A stretch of 64,000 nt of DNA, from NCBI RefSeq assembly GCF_013284055.1, contig NZ_CP054143.1, forward strand, positions 2,232,001 through 2,296,000. The letters run 5' to 3'. Of this stretch, positions 35,927-44,723 are shown one piece after another. Below the pieces are notes generated by a model, which was not told the DNA's origin, did no database searches, and saw only the letters and a program-made list of their open reading frames with translations. Source of the stretch: Deefgea piscis. Lineage in GTDB: Bacteria; Pseudomonadota; Gammaproteobacteria; Burkholderiales; Chitinibacteraceae. How positions within the stretch are numbered: the first letter of the stretch is position 1; every line of letters begins with the position of its first letter. A program made the position numbers and the translations under genes.

Positions 35927-36130
35927 ATGGCAATTAAACACGGTTTATTTCGTCGTTTTGTCTTTGCCACAGGCTGGATGGGTGAAAACCATTTTGCTCA
36001 AATACCTGTAGCGCTGTATGGCTGTGTGCTATTTATGGCCGCCATAGCCTAGTGGATATTGGTTCGAGCAATTATTCAGACCGATGGGCAGTATTCGATA
36101 CTCGCAAAAGCCATAGGAGCAGAAATTTGA
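35927..36130 (+). pseudogene. Remnant of a DUF1211 (TMEM175-type channel) gene with internal stop
   Basis: Translation from 35927 gives ...TGWMGENHFAQIPVALYG... and MAAIA, then TAG at 36050-36052, then in the same frame WILVRAIIQTDG...SILAKAIGAEI-stop. In intact DUF1211 proteins, as I recall them, the same order occurs (WMGENHF, then PVALYG, then AAIAY-hydrophobic), so the TAG replaces a Tyr codon. The N-terminal half of the family (including the conserved RxxxFSD part) and the C-terminus are missing. This is a broken gene for a potassium-channel-like membrane protein. Confidence 0.65.
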
Positions 36131-36299
36131 ACCTATCTGATTAGGCTGGGCTGCAAAGGTATGCCAGCTAATTAATAAAGGCAGTAACCTTCAACCTGAC
36201 GGTTTGTTGTTTGTCGTTGATTTGTATCGACAGATCGGCCAAGCCGAACTATCCAGTTTTATTGTGCGGACAGACCGTGTCCCAAGCGTTGGTGCCTAT

Positions 36300-37406
36300 A
36301 TGTTGCAGTACCTTTCACAGCCTCAAACAACTTGGCCACATCAAGGCCGATGCTGGCGCTATGCGCTGCGATGCCAATTTTTCCGCGTACTGATTTTCTT
36401 TCTCTGCGGTTTGCCTCCCGCTGCGCAAGCCATGAACATGGGGCTAATTCGACAGCCTCAAGAAGGTGGCGGGACAACAATGGTCTTCTTTCCAACTCTT
36501 GCTAGCGAAACGCAAGTCTCCCAAGGCCCATTCCGACTCTCTTGGGCGGAGAATAGCGCGCCACTCAAGGGCAATGGCCGACTGATCGTGGTTTCGCATG
36601 GCTCAGGCGGCTCACCATGGGTGCATACAGATTTAGCACGCACGCTAACTCAGCACGGATTCGTTGTCGCAATTCCTCAACATGCCGGCGACAACTATCT
36701 CGACTTCTCCGAACCTGGTCCACCAAGCTGGAAGCGGCGTCCACTTGAGGTCAGTCAAGCGATCAATCAAGTGTCGACAAATCCATTATTTGCGCCTCTA
36801 CTGCGTTTGGACGCGGTAGGGGTGTTTGGTGGGTCAGCTGGTGGGCACACGGCACTCTCATTTGCTGGTGGCGAGTGGTCGCCAGCTCGATTCCGCGATC
36901 ACTGCATGCAACACATCGCGGATGACTTTTCATCCTGCGTGGGTTTTGCAACGCGCTTACACGGTACTTGGCTAGATTCCCTAAAGCTATCGATAGCAAA
37001 ACTGATTATCCGATGGCGGTTCGACGATGAAACCTCATACAGATACACCGACAAGCGCGTCCGAGCCGTGGTCGCCATGGTCCCGTTCGCAGCAGACTTT
37101 TCTGCTGAGTCCCTGAAGACACCGCAAACCTCACTTGGTCTGGTTATTGCAGAAAAAGACATCAATCAAGTACCAAGATTCCACGTCAAGGCCATTCAGT
37201 CGGCCTGTGAACCGAGGTGCCAAATATTGGCTGAGCTGATTGAGGCTGGGCATGGTGCAATGCTTTCACCGCTGCCACCCTTTGAACGAGGAAGCATCGC
37301 AGATCATCTTTTGAGCGATCCTCCATCGTTTGATCGAGCGGTGAGCATTCCCAAGTTGAATGCTGCTATCGCGAAGTTTTTTGTTCAAGAGCTTACTGAC
37401 TACTGA
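36300..37406 (+). CDS. Secreted alpha/beta hydrolase (PAF-acetylhydrolase/dienelactone hydrolase-like)
   Basis: 368 residues from ATG 36300. The frame is open from TTG 36204, but that part has no ribosome site and looks foreign to the protein. A hydrophobic export segment FFRVLIFFLCGLPPAAQA lies at about residues 27-44. The catalytic domain shows the oxyanion loop VVSHGSGGSP, the nucleophile elbow GVFGGSAGGHTA (Ser about 184) and a late His in EAGHGAM (about 326). This fits enzymes hydrolysing short acyl esters in the periplasm. The start is not well defined and the codon choice differs from housekeeping neighbours, suggesting transfer. It lies between two hairpin repeat copies. Confidence 0.7.
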   Translation: MLQYLSQPQTTWPHQGRCWRYALRCQFFRVLIFFLCGLPPAAQAMNMGLIRQPQEGGGTTMVFFPTLASETQVSQGPFRLSWAENSAPLKGNGRLIVVSHGSGGSPWVHTDLARTLTQHGFVVAIPQHAGDNYLDFSEPGPPSWKRRPLEVSQAINQVSTNPLFAPLLRLDAVGVFGGSAGGHTALSFAGGEWSPARFRDHCMQHIADDFSSCVGFATRLHGTWLDSLKLSIAKLIIRWRFDDETSYRYTDKRVRAVVAMVPFAADFSAESLKTPQTSLGLVIAEKDINQVPRFHVKAIQSACEPRCQILAELIEAGHGAMLSPLPPFERGSIADHLLSDPPSFDRAVSIPKLNAAIAKFFVQELTDY

Positions 37407-37503
37407 ATGGACTGCTTCACGTCTGGTAGACATGCAAATACTTGGTGCTGGAAGCCGGAAATGTCCGTTTAGACAGAGGAGCTGATACGAATACTGAAAA
37501 TAT

Positions 37504-37534
37504 GAAAGGCCGCAAACCATCAGGTCGCGGCCTT
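37504..37534. repeat. Repeat copy 2 (hairpin, terminator-like)
   Basis: GAAAGGCCGCAAACCA (37504-37519) followed by GCGGCCTT gives arms AAGGCCGC (37506-37513) and GCGGCCTT (37527-37534). It may also act as a terminator for the esterase gene (118 bp upstream). Confidence 0.6.
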
Positions 37535-37617
37535 CGACATTTTCAAGCCTGTGTATCGATACATTGACTCAGATTTGACGTATGAACTTCAGTTTTAAAC
37601 TTTTTGACACCTACGAG

Positions 37618-37651
37618 GTAATTTTAATGCAAAACATTGCATTAAAATTAC
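37618..37651. repeat. AT-rich perfect inverted repeat beside glmS
   Basis: Arms GTAATTTTAATGC (37618-37630) and GCATTAAAATTAC (37639-37651), extendable by two A-T pairs into the loop, stand 29 bp beyond the glmS stop. On the minus strand the T-run (TTTTTTT) comes before rather than after the hairpin, so it is not a standard terminator. It may be an mRNA 3' stabilising stem. Confidence 0.55.
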
Positions 37652-37679
37652 AAAAAAATTAAATTTCACCGTTTAACAA

Positions 37680-39503
37680 TTACTCGACGGTGACGCTTTT
37701 GGCTAAATTTCTCGGCTTGTCGACGTCGGTGCCTTTGCGGCAGGCGGTGTGGTAGGCCAAAAATTGCAGTGGCAGTGTAAAGACAATGGGTGCCAGTGGG
37801 CCGGTTTTACTCGGCAGGGTAATGGTGCGATGGCAATAGTCAAAAGCGGCTTCGCAGCCGGGCTCGGCGATTAGAAAAATCTTGCCGCCACGTGCTTGGA
37901 CTTCGCGCAGGTTAGATAGTAATTTATCAAATAGCGCATCATTGGCGGCGCAGACAATGACCGGCATTTCCTCATCAACCAAAGCCAGTGGGCCGTGTTT
38001 GAGTTCACCAGCGGCGTAGCCTTCGGCGTGGATGTAGGCAATTTCTTTGAGCTTGAGTGCGCCTTCTAGCGCAATTGGAAATAGCGTATGGCGGCCTAAA
38101 AAGAGCGCATGGTTATAGTGGCTCAGTTCGTGCGCCCATTCTTCTAGCGCGGTTTCTAGCGGGAAAATATCCGTAAACATCGCAGGCAAGCGGGGCAGGC
38201 AATTGGCCAGTTCCGCTAATGCTGCGGGGTCTAAAGTTTGCCGGCAGTGAGCTAGTGAGCCAGCCAAAGTAAATAGCGCGGCCAGTTGGGTGGTGAATGC
38301 TTTGGTAGAAGCAACGCCAATTTCAATGCCGGCATGAGTGAGCGCGACCAGGTCAGCTTCGCGAGTGAGTGTTGAGTGGGCGACATTGCATAAGGCCAAA
38401 ATATGCACTTGGCCGCGCTCTTTGGCGGAACGAAGTGCGGCGAGTAAATCGGCGGTTTCTCCCGATTGAGAGATCGCCACGATCAAGGTGCCGTCTTGCT
38501 CTTTGCCGCTGCGATAGCGGTATTCACTGGCGATATCGACGCTGACGGGTAAGCCGGTGTATTCCTCAATCCAGTATCGAGCAACCAGGCCAGCGTGATA
38601 GCTTGAGCCACAAGCGACGATACGTATCGCGGTGGTTTTGCTGAATATGTCATGCGCATCGCTGCCAAATAGCGCAGGGGAGAAGCCGTGTTTGAGCGCG
38701 GCAGCAAGTGTGTCGGCAAGGGCAACGGGTTGGGCAAAAATTTCTTTTTGCATGTAGTGGCGGTAAGGCCCTAAGTCTGCTGAATCGGTGACCACATCCA
38801 AGGTGCGCGCAGGGCGTTCAACACTTTGGCCTTGTCGATCAAAAATTTGTATGCCGCTGGTGTTGAGTACCGCTAAATCACCTTCTTCGAGGTAAATCAT
38901 GCGTTGGGTGAGTGGTAATAGGGCGGCGATGTCTGAAGCAAAAAATTGCTCTTCAAAACCCAGCCCTAAGACCAAGGGGCTACCTTGTCGTGCGCAAATT
39001 AACACATTGGGTTCGGCTAAGCTGGCAACACCAATGGCGAATGCACCGCGTAAACGAAGAATACTTTCTTGCACTGCGGTTTGTAGATGATGACTGCGTT
39101 GCAAATTTAAATGGATTAAATGCGCAATCGCTTCAGTATCGGTTTCTGAGCTAAACACATAGCCAGCGGCTTGTAGCTCAAGCTTGAGTTCGGCGTGGTT
39201 TTCAATAATGCCATTGTGCACCAGCATGACGGAGTCGCCGCCTAAGTGCGGATGGGCATTGGCTTCTGACGGAATACCATGGGTCGCCCAGCGAGTGTGG
39301 GCAATGCCACTTTGACCGGATGCATGCTGGCAGCGTTCAGCTAAATCGGCCACTCGGCCTGCTACCCGAATGCGTTCTAACTGCTGTTCGCCATTGAGTG
39401 CGATGCCGCTGGAGTCATAACCGCGATACTCAAGTCGGGTAAGACCTGCCAATAACATAGGAACAACATTTCGATTCGATACTGCGCCAACAATTCCGCA
39501 CAT
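37680..39503 (-). CDS. glmS: Glucosamine-6-phosphate synthase (glutamine-hydrolysing) GlmS
   Basis: 607 residues from ATG 39503, which leaves Cys as residue 2 (MCGIVGAVSN), the nucleophile freed by Met removal. The frame upstream to 39536 is not used. The N-terminal glutaminase domain (about 1-240: RWATHG, HNGIIENH) releases ammonia from glutamine. Two SIS domains (about 290-600: GSSYHAG, SQSGETADLL, KELAYIHAEGY-like KEIAYIHAEGYAAGELKHG) make glucosamine-6-P from fructose-6-P. This is the first step to UDP-GlcNAc for murein and LPS. GGAG lies 10 nt before the start. It ends VDKPRNLAKSVTVE, as expected. Confidence 0.96.
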   Translation of the reverse strand: MCGIVGAVSNRNVVPMLLAGLTRLEYRGYDSSGIALNGEQQLERIRVAGRVADLAERCQHASGQSGIAHTRWATHGIPSEANAHPHLGGDSVMLVHNGIIENHAELKLELQAAGYVFSSETDTEAIAHLIHLNLQRSHHLQTAVQESILRLRGAFAIGVASLAEPNVLICARQGSPLVLGLGFEEQFFASDIAALLPLTQRMIYLEEGDLAVLNTSGIQIFDRQGQSVERPARTLDVVTDSADLGPYRHYMQKEIFAQPVALADTLAAALKHGFSPALFGSDAHDIFSKTTAIRIVACGSSYHAGLVARYWIEEYTGLPVSVDIASEYRYRSGKEQDGTLIVAISQSGETADLLAALRSAKERGQVHILALCNVAHSTLTREADLVALTHAGIEIGVASTKAFTTQLAALFTLAGSLAHCRQTLDPAALAELANCLPRLPAMFTDIFPLETALEEWAHELSHYNHALFLGRHTLFPIALEGALKLKEIAYIHAEGYAAGELKHGPLALVDEEMPVIVCAANDALFDKLLSNLREVQARGGKIFLIAEPGCEAAFDYCHRTITLPSKTGPLAPIVFTLPLQFLAYHTACRKGTDVDKPRNLAKSVTVE

Positions 39504-39540
39504 AAATTGGTTTCTCCGAATGGTGCATTGCATCATTGAA

Positions 39541-39558
39541 ATGTAAAATAAATTACAT
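39541..39558. promoter_or_regulatory. Palindrome upstream of glmS
   Basis: ATGTAA (39541-39546) and TTACAT (39553-39558) around AATAAA, 38 bp before the glmS start and 110 bp before the divergent small gene. It has the size and symmetry of a repressor operator; the protein is unknown. Confidence 0.35.
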
Positions 39559-39670
39559 GCTTTGTCGCTATTGGAATACCCCTAGTCTGAGTACCGTTTG
39601 ACGGATTGGCCGACATTACAAGGGCATGCTCACTAAAGTGAAGCAAATGCTTGGATCAAAGAGGTTTGCA

Positions 39671-39970
39671 ATGACAATTCAATTGCTTTCGCTGGGTGTG
39701 ATTGGTGTGCGCTTACTCGATTGTATTTTAAATTCGAAAGCAATTTATCCCGATGAATTAGCCGATCAAATTGTGAATGAAATTAATCATTATTTGGTGA
39801 GCGCGCCAATGCGCGAAAAACCATTATTATTTCATTTGGCCTGCGAAGTGCATGAAGCATTGAGCGATCGTTTTGGGCGAGTGGACTCTTTGCAAGTTAA
39901 AAGAGATATTAGCAATATGATGGGCTTGTTAATTTACCGTGCACGAGTGACGGCCAATCAAGGACGATAA
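39671..39970 (+). CDS. Small cytoplasmic protein of unknown function
   Basis: 99 residues from ATG 39671 (AAGAGG 6 nt upstream); the ATG at 39626 would add 15 residues but has its site too close. The sequence begins with a short hydrophobic part (LLSLGVIGVRLLDCIL), then looks helical and charged. No family is recognised. It has its own strong terminator and is divergent from glmS. Confidence 0.55.
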   Translation: MTIQLLSLGVIGVRLLDCILNSKAIYPDELADQIVNEINHYLVSAPMREKPLLFHLACEVHEALSDRFGRVDSLQVKRDISNMMGLLIYRARVTANQGR

Positions 39971-39990
39971 TTTAAATTGAGTGTCGTTTA

Positions 39991-40023
39991 AAAACGATCC
40001 ATCTTACGATGGGTCGTTTTTTT
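39991..40023 (+). terminator. Strong rho-independent terminator
   Basis: Arms AAAACGATCCATC (39991-40003) and GATGGGTCGTTTT (40008-40020) with one T-G pair, then TTT. It ends the small unknown gene. Confidence 0.9.
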
Positions 40024-40094
40024 ATTGCCGATCACGACAGGTGACGGCTTTTTAGATTATGCTTAGCCCAATTTACTTGTTGAGCTTACATGCT

Positions 40095-41192
40095 ATGAAA
40101 AACAAAACGGCTGATTTTGTTGAGCCCTTGGTTGCATTGGCAGTGATCTGTTTGTTGTCATTGACGATTTTTTCGATTGTTCGCCCCTTTTTGGCTGCCA
40201 CTTTGTGGGCCGGTATTTTGGTGATTAGCACATGGCGACCTTACCTTTTTTTGGTGAAGTGCCTGCGTGGTCGGCGTGCATTGGCTGCGGTGACGATGAT
40301 TGCTGCGCTATGTTGTTTCATTCTTTTACCCATTGTTTTGGCGGCGAGTGATTTTTCTAGTGCGGCTTCTACTTGGAGTATTCAGCTGCATGCAGCATTT
40401 GGCGAGGGCTGGCCAGCATTACCCCAATGGTTAGTTTCTTTGCCGGTTGCGGGTAACTATATTGATCAATTTTGGAACAAACTTGGCGCCAAAGACGCCG
40501 AAACGATTACCTCGTTTCGTAGTTATATCGCGCCCGCATCTCAGTTATTGCTGCTGCTGGCCAAAGAGATTGGCAGTGGCATGATGCTGTTGGTGATGAG
40601 TTTATTTATTTCATTTTTTATTTATATGGGTGGCGAAGATTTATTGGCGTGGATTCGCGGCTTTGTTGAGCGACTCGCTGGAGAGCGCAGTATTGAATTA
40701 TTGGGTATTTCTTTGGCTTCGACTAAGGGCGTGGTCTACGGCTTTATGGGAACGGCCGTGGTGCAAGCGGTGTTGGCATGGTTGGCCTTTTTGATATCGG
40801 GCGTACCGAATGCCGCCTCACTGGGTTTTGCGAGCTTTATTTTAGCGTTAATGCCATTTGGTCCGTCGTTGATTGGTTTGCCAGCTGCGGCATGGTTGTA
40901 TTATCAAGGCGAAGTGGGCTGGTCGATTTTTATGGTGGTCTGGATGCTATTTGTGGTGGGCTCGGCCGATAATGTGATTAAACCATTGTTGATTGGTAAA
41001 GGTAGTTCACTGCCGTTTATTTTGATTTTCTTTGGTGTGCTTGGCGGCGCTTTGGCGTTTGGGATGCTGGGTGTATTTATTGGTCCAGTGTTGTTGACGA
41101 TTTTTTATGAGCTTGCACGTAGCTGGATTTTTTATCCGCAGCGTTTGCCGCCAGCAACCGTTACTACCTTGCCCGATGAGCCGAAAGAATAA
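40095..41192 (+). CDS. AI-2E family (PerM/YdiK-like) membrane protein
   Basis: 365 residues from ATG 40095; ATG 40059 would add 12 residues, and neither has a strong site. About eight membrane segments surround a soluble loop region (about 110-150). The C-terminal half has the family features FMGTAVVQAVLAWLAFLISGVPNA, ALMPFGPSLIGLPAAAWLY and GVLGGALAFGMLGVFIGPVLL. Members are variously reported as transporters of autoinducer-2, ions or unknown solutes, so the substrate is open. A single-gene unit with a strong terminator behind it. Confidence 0.82.
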   Translation: MKNKTADFVEPLVALAVICLLSLTIFSIVRPFLAATLWAGILVISTWRPYLFLVKCLRGRRALAAVTMIAALCCFILLPIVLAASDFSSAASTWSIQLHAAFGEGWPALPQWLVSLPVAGNYIDQFWNKLGAKDAETITSFRSYIAPASQLLLLLAKEIGSGMMLLVMSLFISFFIYMGGEDLLAWIRGFVERLAGERSIELLGISLASTKGVVYGFMGTAVVQAVLAWLAFLISGVPNAASLGFASFILALMPFGPSLIGLPAAAWLYYQGEVGWSIFMVVWMLFVVGSADNVIKPLLIGKGSSLPFILIFFGVLGGALAFGMLGVFIGPVLLTIFYELARSWIFYPQRLPPATVTTLPDEPKE

Positions 41193-41203
41193 ATAGACAG
41201 CAT

Positions 41204-41237
41204 AAAAAAACCGCAAAATGCTTTGCGGTTTTTTTTT
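41204..41237. terminator. Bidirectional terminator
   Basis: Arms AAAACCGCAAA (41207-41217) and TTTGCGGTTTT (41222-41232) with flanking A- and T-runs suit termination from both the AI-2E-type gene (plus) and the glycine-zipper gene (minus). Confidence 0.92.
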
Positions 41238-41265
41238 CGCTTAATCCCTCGATTGCTGCGATGTT

Positions 41266-41964
41266 TTAGTATGCAACTAACTCACCATTGATTAATTTAA
41301 CCTGCTGGCCAACGCGTAATGTTGGCATTTCTGGGTATTGAATGGTGCGGGTGCTACCATCGGCAAATTGTGCGGTGACTTCATAATGGGTTTGTGTATT
41401 AACGCGTTTTTCGACTTGATTGCCAATCAGTGCACCACCGATAGCGCCTAAAATTCGGGCGGCGGTTTTGCCGTGGCCTTTGCCGATTTGATTGCCGATC
41501 ACGCCACCTGCAGCGCCGCCGAGTAATACACCCGCGGCAGAGCCCTCACCATCGGTTTGAATGGTTTCAATATGGGTAATTTGTCCGCAGTTGGGGCAGC
41601 TAACCGGGCTATTGCTTGCCGGGACTTTAGTCCACACCAGCTCAGGTGCAACGGGTACTGGCGTTGGTTTCGGGTGATATTTTGGTTTTTTGCTGGGCGT
41701 CGGTGCCGCGGTTGGGGCCTGCGTTGGGCTCGGACTCGGACTTGCAGTGGGGGTTGGCGTTGGCGTTGGCGTTGCTGTCGGCGTAGGTGTTGGGCTCGCG
41801 GTTGCTGTGCTGCTGGCAATCAGCGCGGGGGCACTGGCGCTAGGCTGAGGCGTATTACCGACATAGCCCAGCCAATGGGCGATGCCGACACCGGATGCCA
41901 AAATGACAGACGCCGCTGCCGCTAAAATCAGAGGATGGGTGCTTGAGGTCGTCGTGCTCATCAT
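41266..41964 (-). CDS. Glycine-zipper 2TM protein with Pro/Thr-rich linker
   Basis: 232 residues. An N-terminal membrane anchor (LILAAAASVILASGVGIAHWLGY) is followed by a ~60-residue linker dominated by PT/PS dipeptides (TPTPTATPTPTPTPTASPSP), a CPNCG pair and then the glycine-zipper segment GVLLGGAAGGVIGNQIGKG and GAIGGALIGNQVEKR. The latter is typical of SlyB/rickettsial 17-kDa antigen-like proteins. The C-terminal ~50 residues form a small beta domain (THYEVTAQFADGSTRTI). It is probably anchored in the inner membrane with the zipper reaching the envelope. AGGAG lies before the ATG pair. Function unknown. Confidence 0.75.
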   Translation of the reverse strand: MMSTTTSSTHPLILAAAASVILASGVGIAHWLGYVGNTPQPSASAPALIASSTATASPTPTPTATPTPTPTPTASPSPSPTQAPTAAPTPSKKPKYHPKPTPVPVAPELVWTKVPASNSPVSCPNCGQITHIETIQTDGEGSAAGVLLGGAAGGVIGNQIGKGHGKTAARILGAIGGALIGNQVEKRVNTQTHYEVTAQFADGSTRTIQYPEMPTLRVGQQVKLINGELVAY

Positions 41965-42037
41965 GAATGCTCCTGCTTGGAATCCATTGATTTTGCGCCG
42001 TTTTTATAAACCAAGCTATGAAGTGGTGCACAGTTAT

Positions 42038-42072
42038 AAAAAAAGCCCGTCGTGAATAACGACGAGCTTTGG
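42038..42072 (-). terminator. Terminator of the chemoreceptor gene
   Basis: On the minus strand AAAGCTCGTCG (42070-42060) pairs with CGACGGGCTTTT (42052-42041, one G-T pair) and is followed by TTTATA. It lies 16 bp after the chemoreceptor stop. Confidence 0.88.
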
Positions 42073-42088
42073 TCTTACGAGGAGGGTG

Positions 42089-43708
42089 TTATAGCCGGAA
42101 TTTATGCACTAAGGTCGCCAGTTGCTCTGATACGACTTTAATCGATTGTGCTGCGCCGACCGTACCTTGGGCTGCCGACATGGTGCCGTTTGAAGATTGG
42201 GCGACTTCATCGACATCATTACGGATCGCCATACTGGCATGCACTTGTTCGGCGAGCGCATTGCCGATCGCGCCCACCACCATTGCGGTGGCTTCGGTCT
42301 CTTGGCGAATGGCTTTGACTGCTTCGCCGCCTTCTTTGGCTTGGCGTATCCCTTCTTTGAGTTGGATAAACATATCATCCATCCTAGTTTTGGCATTCTG
42401 ACCACTGCCTTGAACTGCGGTAATGGTGAGGCCAATTTCTTGCGTTGCTGAGCTGGTGCGCTCGGCGAGTTTGCGCACTTCATCGGCAACCACCGCAAAG
42501 CCACGCCCCATATCGCCAGCGCGAGCCGCTTCAATGGCTGCATTTAGAGCCAGTAGATTGGTTTGGTCGGCAACGTCGCGAATGACGGCAATGACGGCGG
42601 AAATGCTGCCAACGCGCTGCGCTAAATCATCAATACTGCTTTGGGTATCGCCAACCGCTTGTTCGATATCGGCAAAGCGCGTGACAGCCGATGAAATCAC
42701 GGTGAGACCCTGTGCCGAAATGGCCGTGGCTGATTCGCTTTGTTGGCGGGCTGTATTGGCTTGCTGTTCAGCTGAGCGAGTTTGCGCCGCAAATTGCTCT
42801 GCGGTATGCGCGATGCGGCTGGCCGCATGGCCTTGCGCTTCGATTAGACGATTACTGTCTTGGGCGCGTGCCACGATGTCTTCACTGGTGTGATGTAAGG
42901 TAGATACCGCTTGTGATAGCTGCGACATCACGGTGCGTAATGATTCGCGCATGCGGATGACCGAGGCAAAAATACTATGCGGGGAGGCGTTGTCGGCTTC
43001 GTGGTGATTTTGTAAATTGCCATCGGCAACGCTTTGCACCAGTTTTAATACCTCAGCGGGCTCGCCACCTAAGTCATTTAAAATGCGGCGCACGGTGGTG
43101 AGCATTAGAAAACCAACAATGCCAGCCACCACTAGGCAGATCCAAACTTGCCAGCGCGCATTGCTCCAAAAGCGAGCGTGCGCTTCGGCTGAGCTAACGC
43201 CATTGCCGACAATCCAACCCCAGCGTGGTGTTTTTTGTGCCACAGACAGTAGCTCAACGACTTTACCATCGCGCTCTGAGGTCCACGGATACGCGGTGAG
43301 TGCGCCGCCCGATTGATTCAGTGCTGCCAGTGCAATAGCGCCAACGCTGCCGCCTCTGGCGTCTTTAAATTCATTAAAGCTCGTGCCGTGCAATTGTGGA
43401 TCAAGTGGCGTCGCAATAAAGTTGAGTTTTTCGTCGGTAACGTAAACGTATTCAGATTTGTGATATTTGTTTTCGCGTAAAATTTGCGTTGCAATGGCTT
43501 TGGCTTGTGTTTCGGTGAGTTGACCGCTGGCCGCTAAGTTTTCTAGCTGAGTAATGGTCAGGTAGGTGCTTTTGAGAAGTTGTTCAATACGTGCTTGGTT
43601 ATCGCTTGCACTCATATCACGCATGGTGATTAAGCCAACTAACATGACGCCGATTAAGGCGACGAGAACGGCAATGGATAAGGCCCATGCTTTAAATTTA
43701 AGTGTCAT
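42089..43708 (-). CDS. Methyl-accepting chemotaxis protein with sCache sensor
   Basis: 539 residues. TM1 (about 8-28) is followed by a periplasmic single-Cache domain (about 35-180; [22 protein letters not shown] and WGWIVGNG are characteristic), TM2 (about 188-208), a HAMP-like linker and the cytoplasmic signalling domain. The hairpin tip there reads [20 protein letters not shown] and [12 protein letters not shown]. It should sense a small organic ligand and signal through CheW/CheA to the flagellar motor; no che genes are in the window. A single-gene unit. Confidence 0.9.
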   Translation of the reverse strand: MTLKFKAWALSIAVLVALIGVMLVGLITMRDMSASDNQARIEQLLKSTYLTITQLENLAASGQLTETQAKAIATQILRENKYHKSEYVYVTDEKLNFIATPLDPQLHGTSFNEFKDARGGSVGAIALAALNQSGGALTAYPWTSERDGKVVELLSVAQKTPRWGWIVGNGVSSAEAHARFWSNARWQVWICLVVAGIVGFLMLTTVRRILNDLGGEPAEVLKLVQSVADGNLQNHHEADNASPHSIFASVIRMRESLRTVMSQLSQAVSTLHHTSEDIVARAQDSNRLIEAQGHAASRIAHTAEQFAAQTRSAEQQANTARQQSESATAISAQGLTVISSAVTRFADIEQAVGDTQSSIDDLAQRVGSISAVIAVIRDVADQTNLLALNAAIEAARAGDMGRGFAVVADEVRKLAERTSSATQEIGLTITAVQGSGQNAKTRMDDMFIQLKEGIRQAKEGGEAVKAIRQETEATAMVVGAIGNALAEQVHASMAIRNDVDEVAQSSNGTMSAAQGTVGAAQSIKVVSEQLATLVHKFRL

Positions 43709-43769
43709 CGTGAAGGTCCCATACCATTTGTAACAAAGACGGTGTATGGGCGCTATTATGCCTTGGATA

Positions 43770-44612
43770 TTAGAGATTAATAATACCGTTTCCTAAATAG
43801 TTCACTTTACCTGAGCAGTAAATCTGTAGTAGTGGATTAACTTTGATATTGATCACACAAAGTCGGCTAATCAGTTTTTGGATGGTGTGGCCTTGCTCAA
43901 TTCTAAATTGCAACGGTGCTTTAGCACCGGTGGCCAGTAAGTAGCTGCTCAGATTGGCCGCAGCCGTGCCCGATGCAAAATCTTCCTCGACACCAAAAGC
44001 ATCTGAGCTAAAGCAGCGCACGGTAAATAGCTCAGCATCACGCCGCCAGATGGTGACTTGTGCCAAGGCGTGGGGGCTATTGAGAACTTGCGCTAACAAA
44101 GCAGGGTGGGGCTTGGCTTGTAACACACTTTGCCGTGAATGCGTTTGAATCATGAGCTGTTCGACGCCATTATCGACCCATAAAATCGGCAAAACTAAAT
44201 CATGCACGCTAATATTGAGCGCTTGGGCTAAGGCCAGTGGGCTTTGGTCATAAGGGCGGGTACTGCTTGGTGAACTAATGAAATCATATTCTTCATGGCT
44301 ATACCCCACCTTAAATTGCCGTACATTGTGCGTGATGAAGAGCGACTTAAACTCAGGATCTAAATGCCGAGCAACGGCAGCGGCACCAATTAAAGCCCGG
44401 CCCGAAAATGGCAATGCGTATTGCGGCGTAAAGCATTGCAGTTGTTTGCTATTTGGACTAAAAAAAGCCACTTCGGTGCCGCCCATTTGGTAGGCGAGGG
44501 CTTGGCAGATTTCAGTATCTGGGAAGTCATCGACCACAAAAACCACGAATGGATCGCCAGCTAAGGGCTTTTCGGCAAAAACATTCAGCATGTGAAAGGA
44601 ATATTGTGGCAT
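43770..44612 (-). CDS. PhzF-family isomerase-like protein
   Basis: 280 residues. The start ([27 protein letters not shown]) and the blocks [11 protein letters not shown] (catalytic-type Glu about 47), [20 protein letters not shown] and [16 protein letters not shown] match the two-domain PhzF/DapF-like fold. Family members include phenazine-biosynthesis isomerases and many enzymes of unknown substrate; no phenazine genes are nearby. It is divergent from ppc with a 111-bp gap. Confidence 0.82.
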   Translation of the reverse strand: MPQYSFHMLNVFAEKPLAGDPFVVFVVDDFPDTEICQALAYQMGGTEVAFFSPNSKQLQCFTPQYALPFSGRALIGAAAVARHLDPEFKSLFITHNVRQFKVGYSHEEYDFISSPSSTRPYDQSPLALAQALNISVHDLVLPILWVDNGVEQLMIQTHSRQSVLQAKPHPALLAQVLNSPHALAQVTIWRRDAELFTVRCFSSDAFGVEEDFASGTAAANLSSYLLATGAKAPLQFRIEQGHTIQKLISRLCVINIKVNPLLQIYCSGKVNYLGNGIINL

Positions 44613-44723
44613 GCGGCGATAACCTTGAAAGAATTGCTTGCTGACACTTAGTGACGCAAAAATTGGTATTTTTTGGTAAGATAGAAAAAATATTGTCTTG
44701 AATTTCCAAAAAGTTGGACTGCC

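Noticed and set aside
36259-36495. Minus-strand segment containing IGLDVAK, like an IS110 transposase start
   Set aside because: The residues after it do not follow the IS110 pattern and the frame is short; the match is probably chance.
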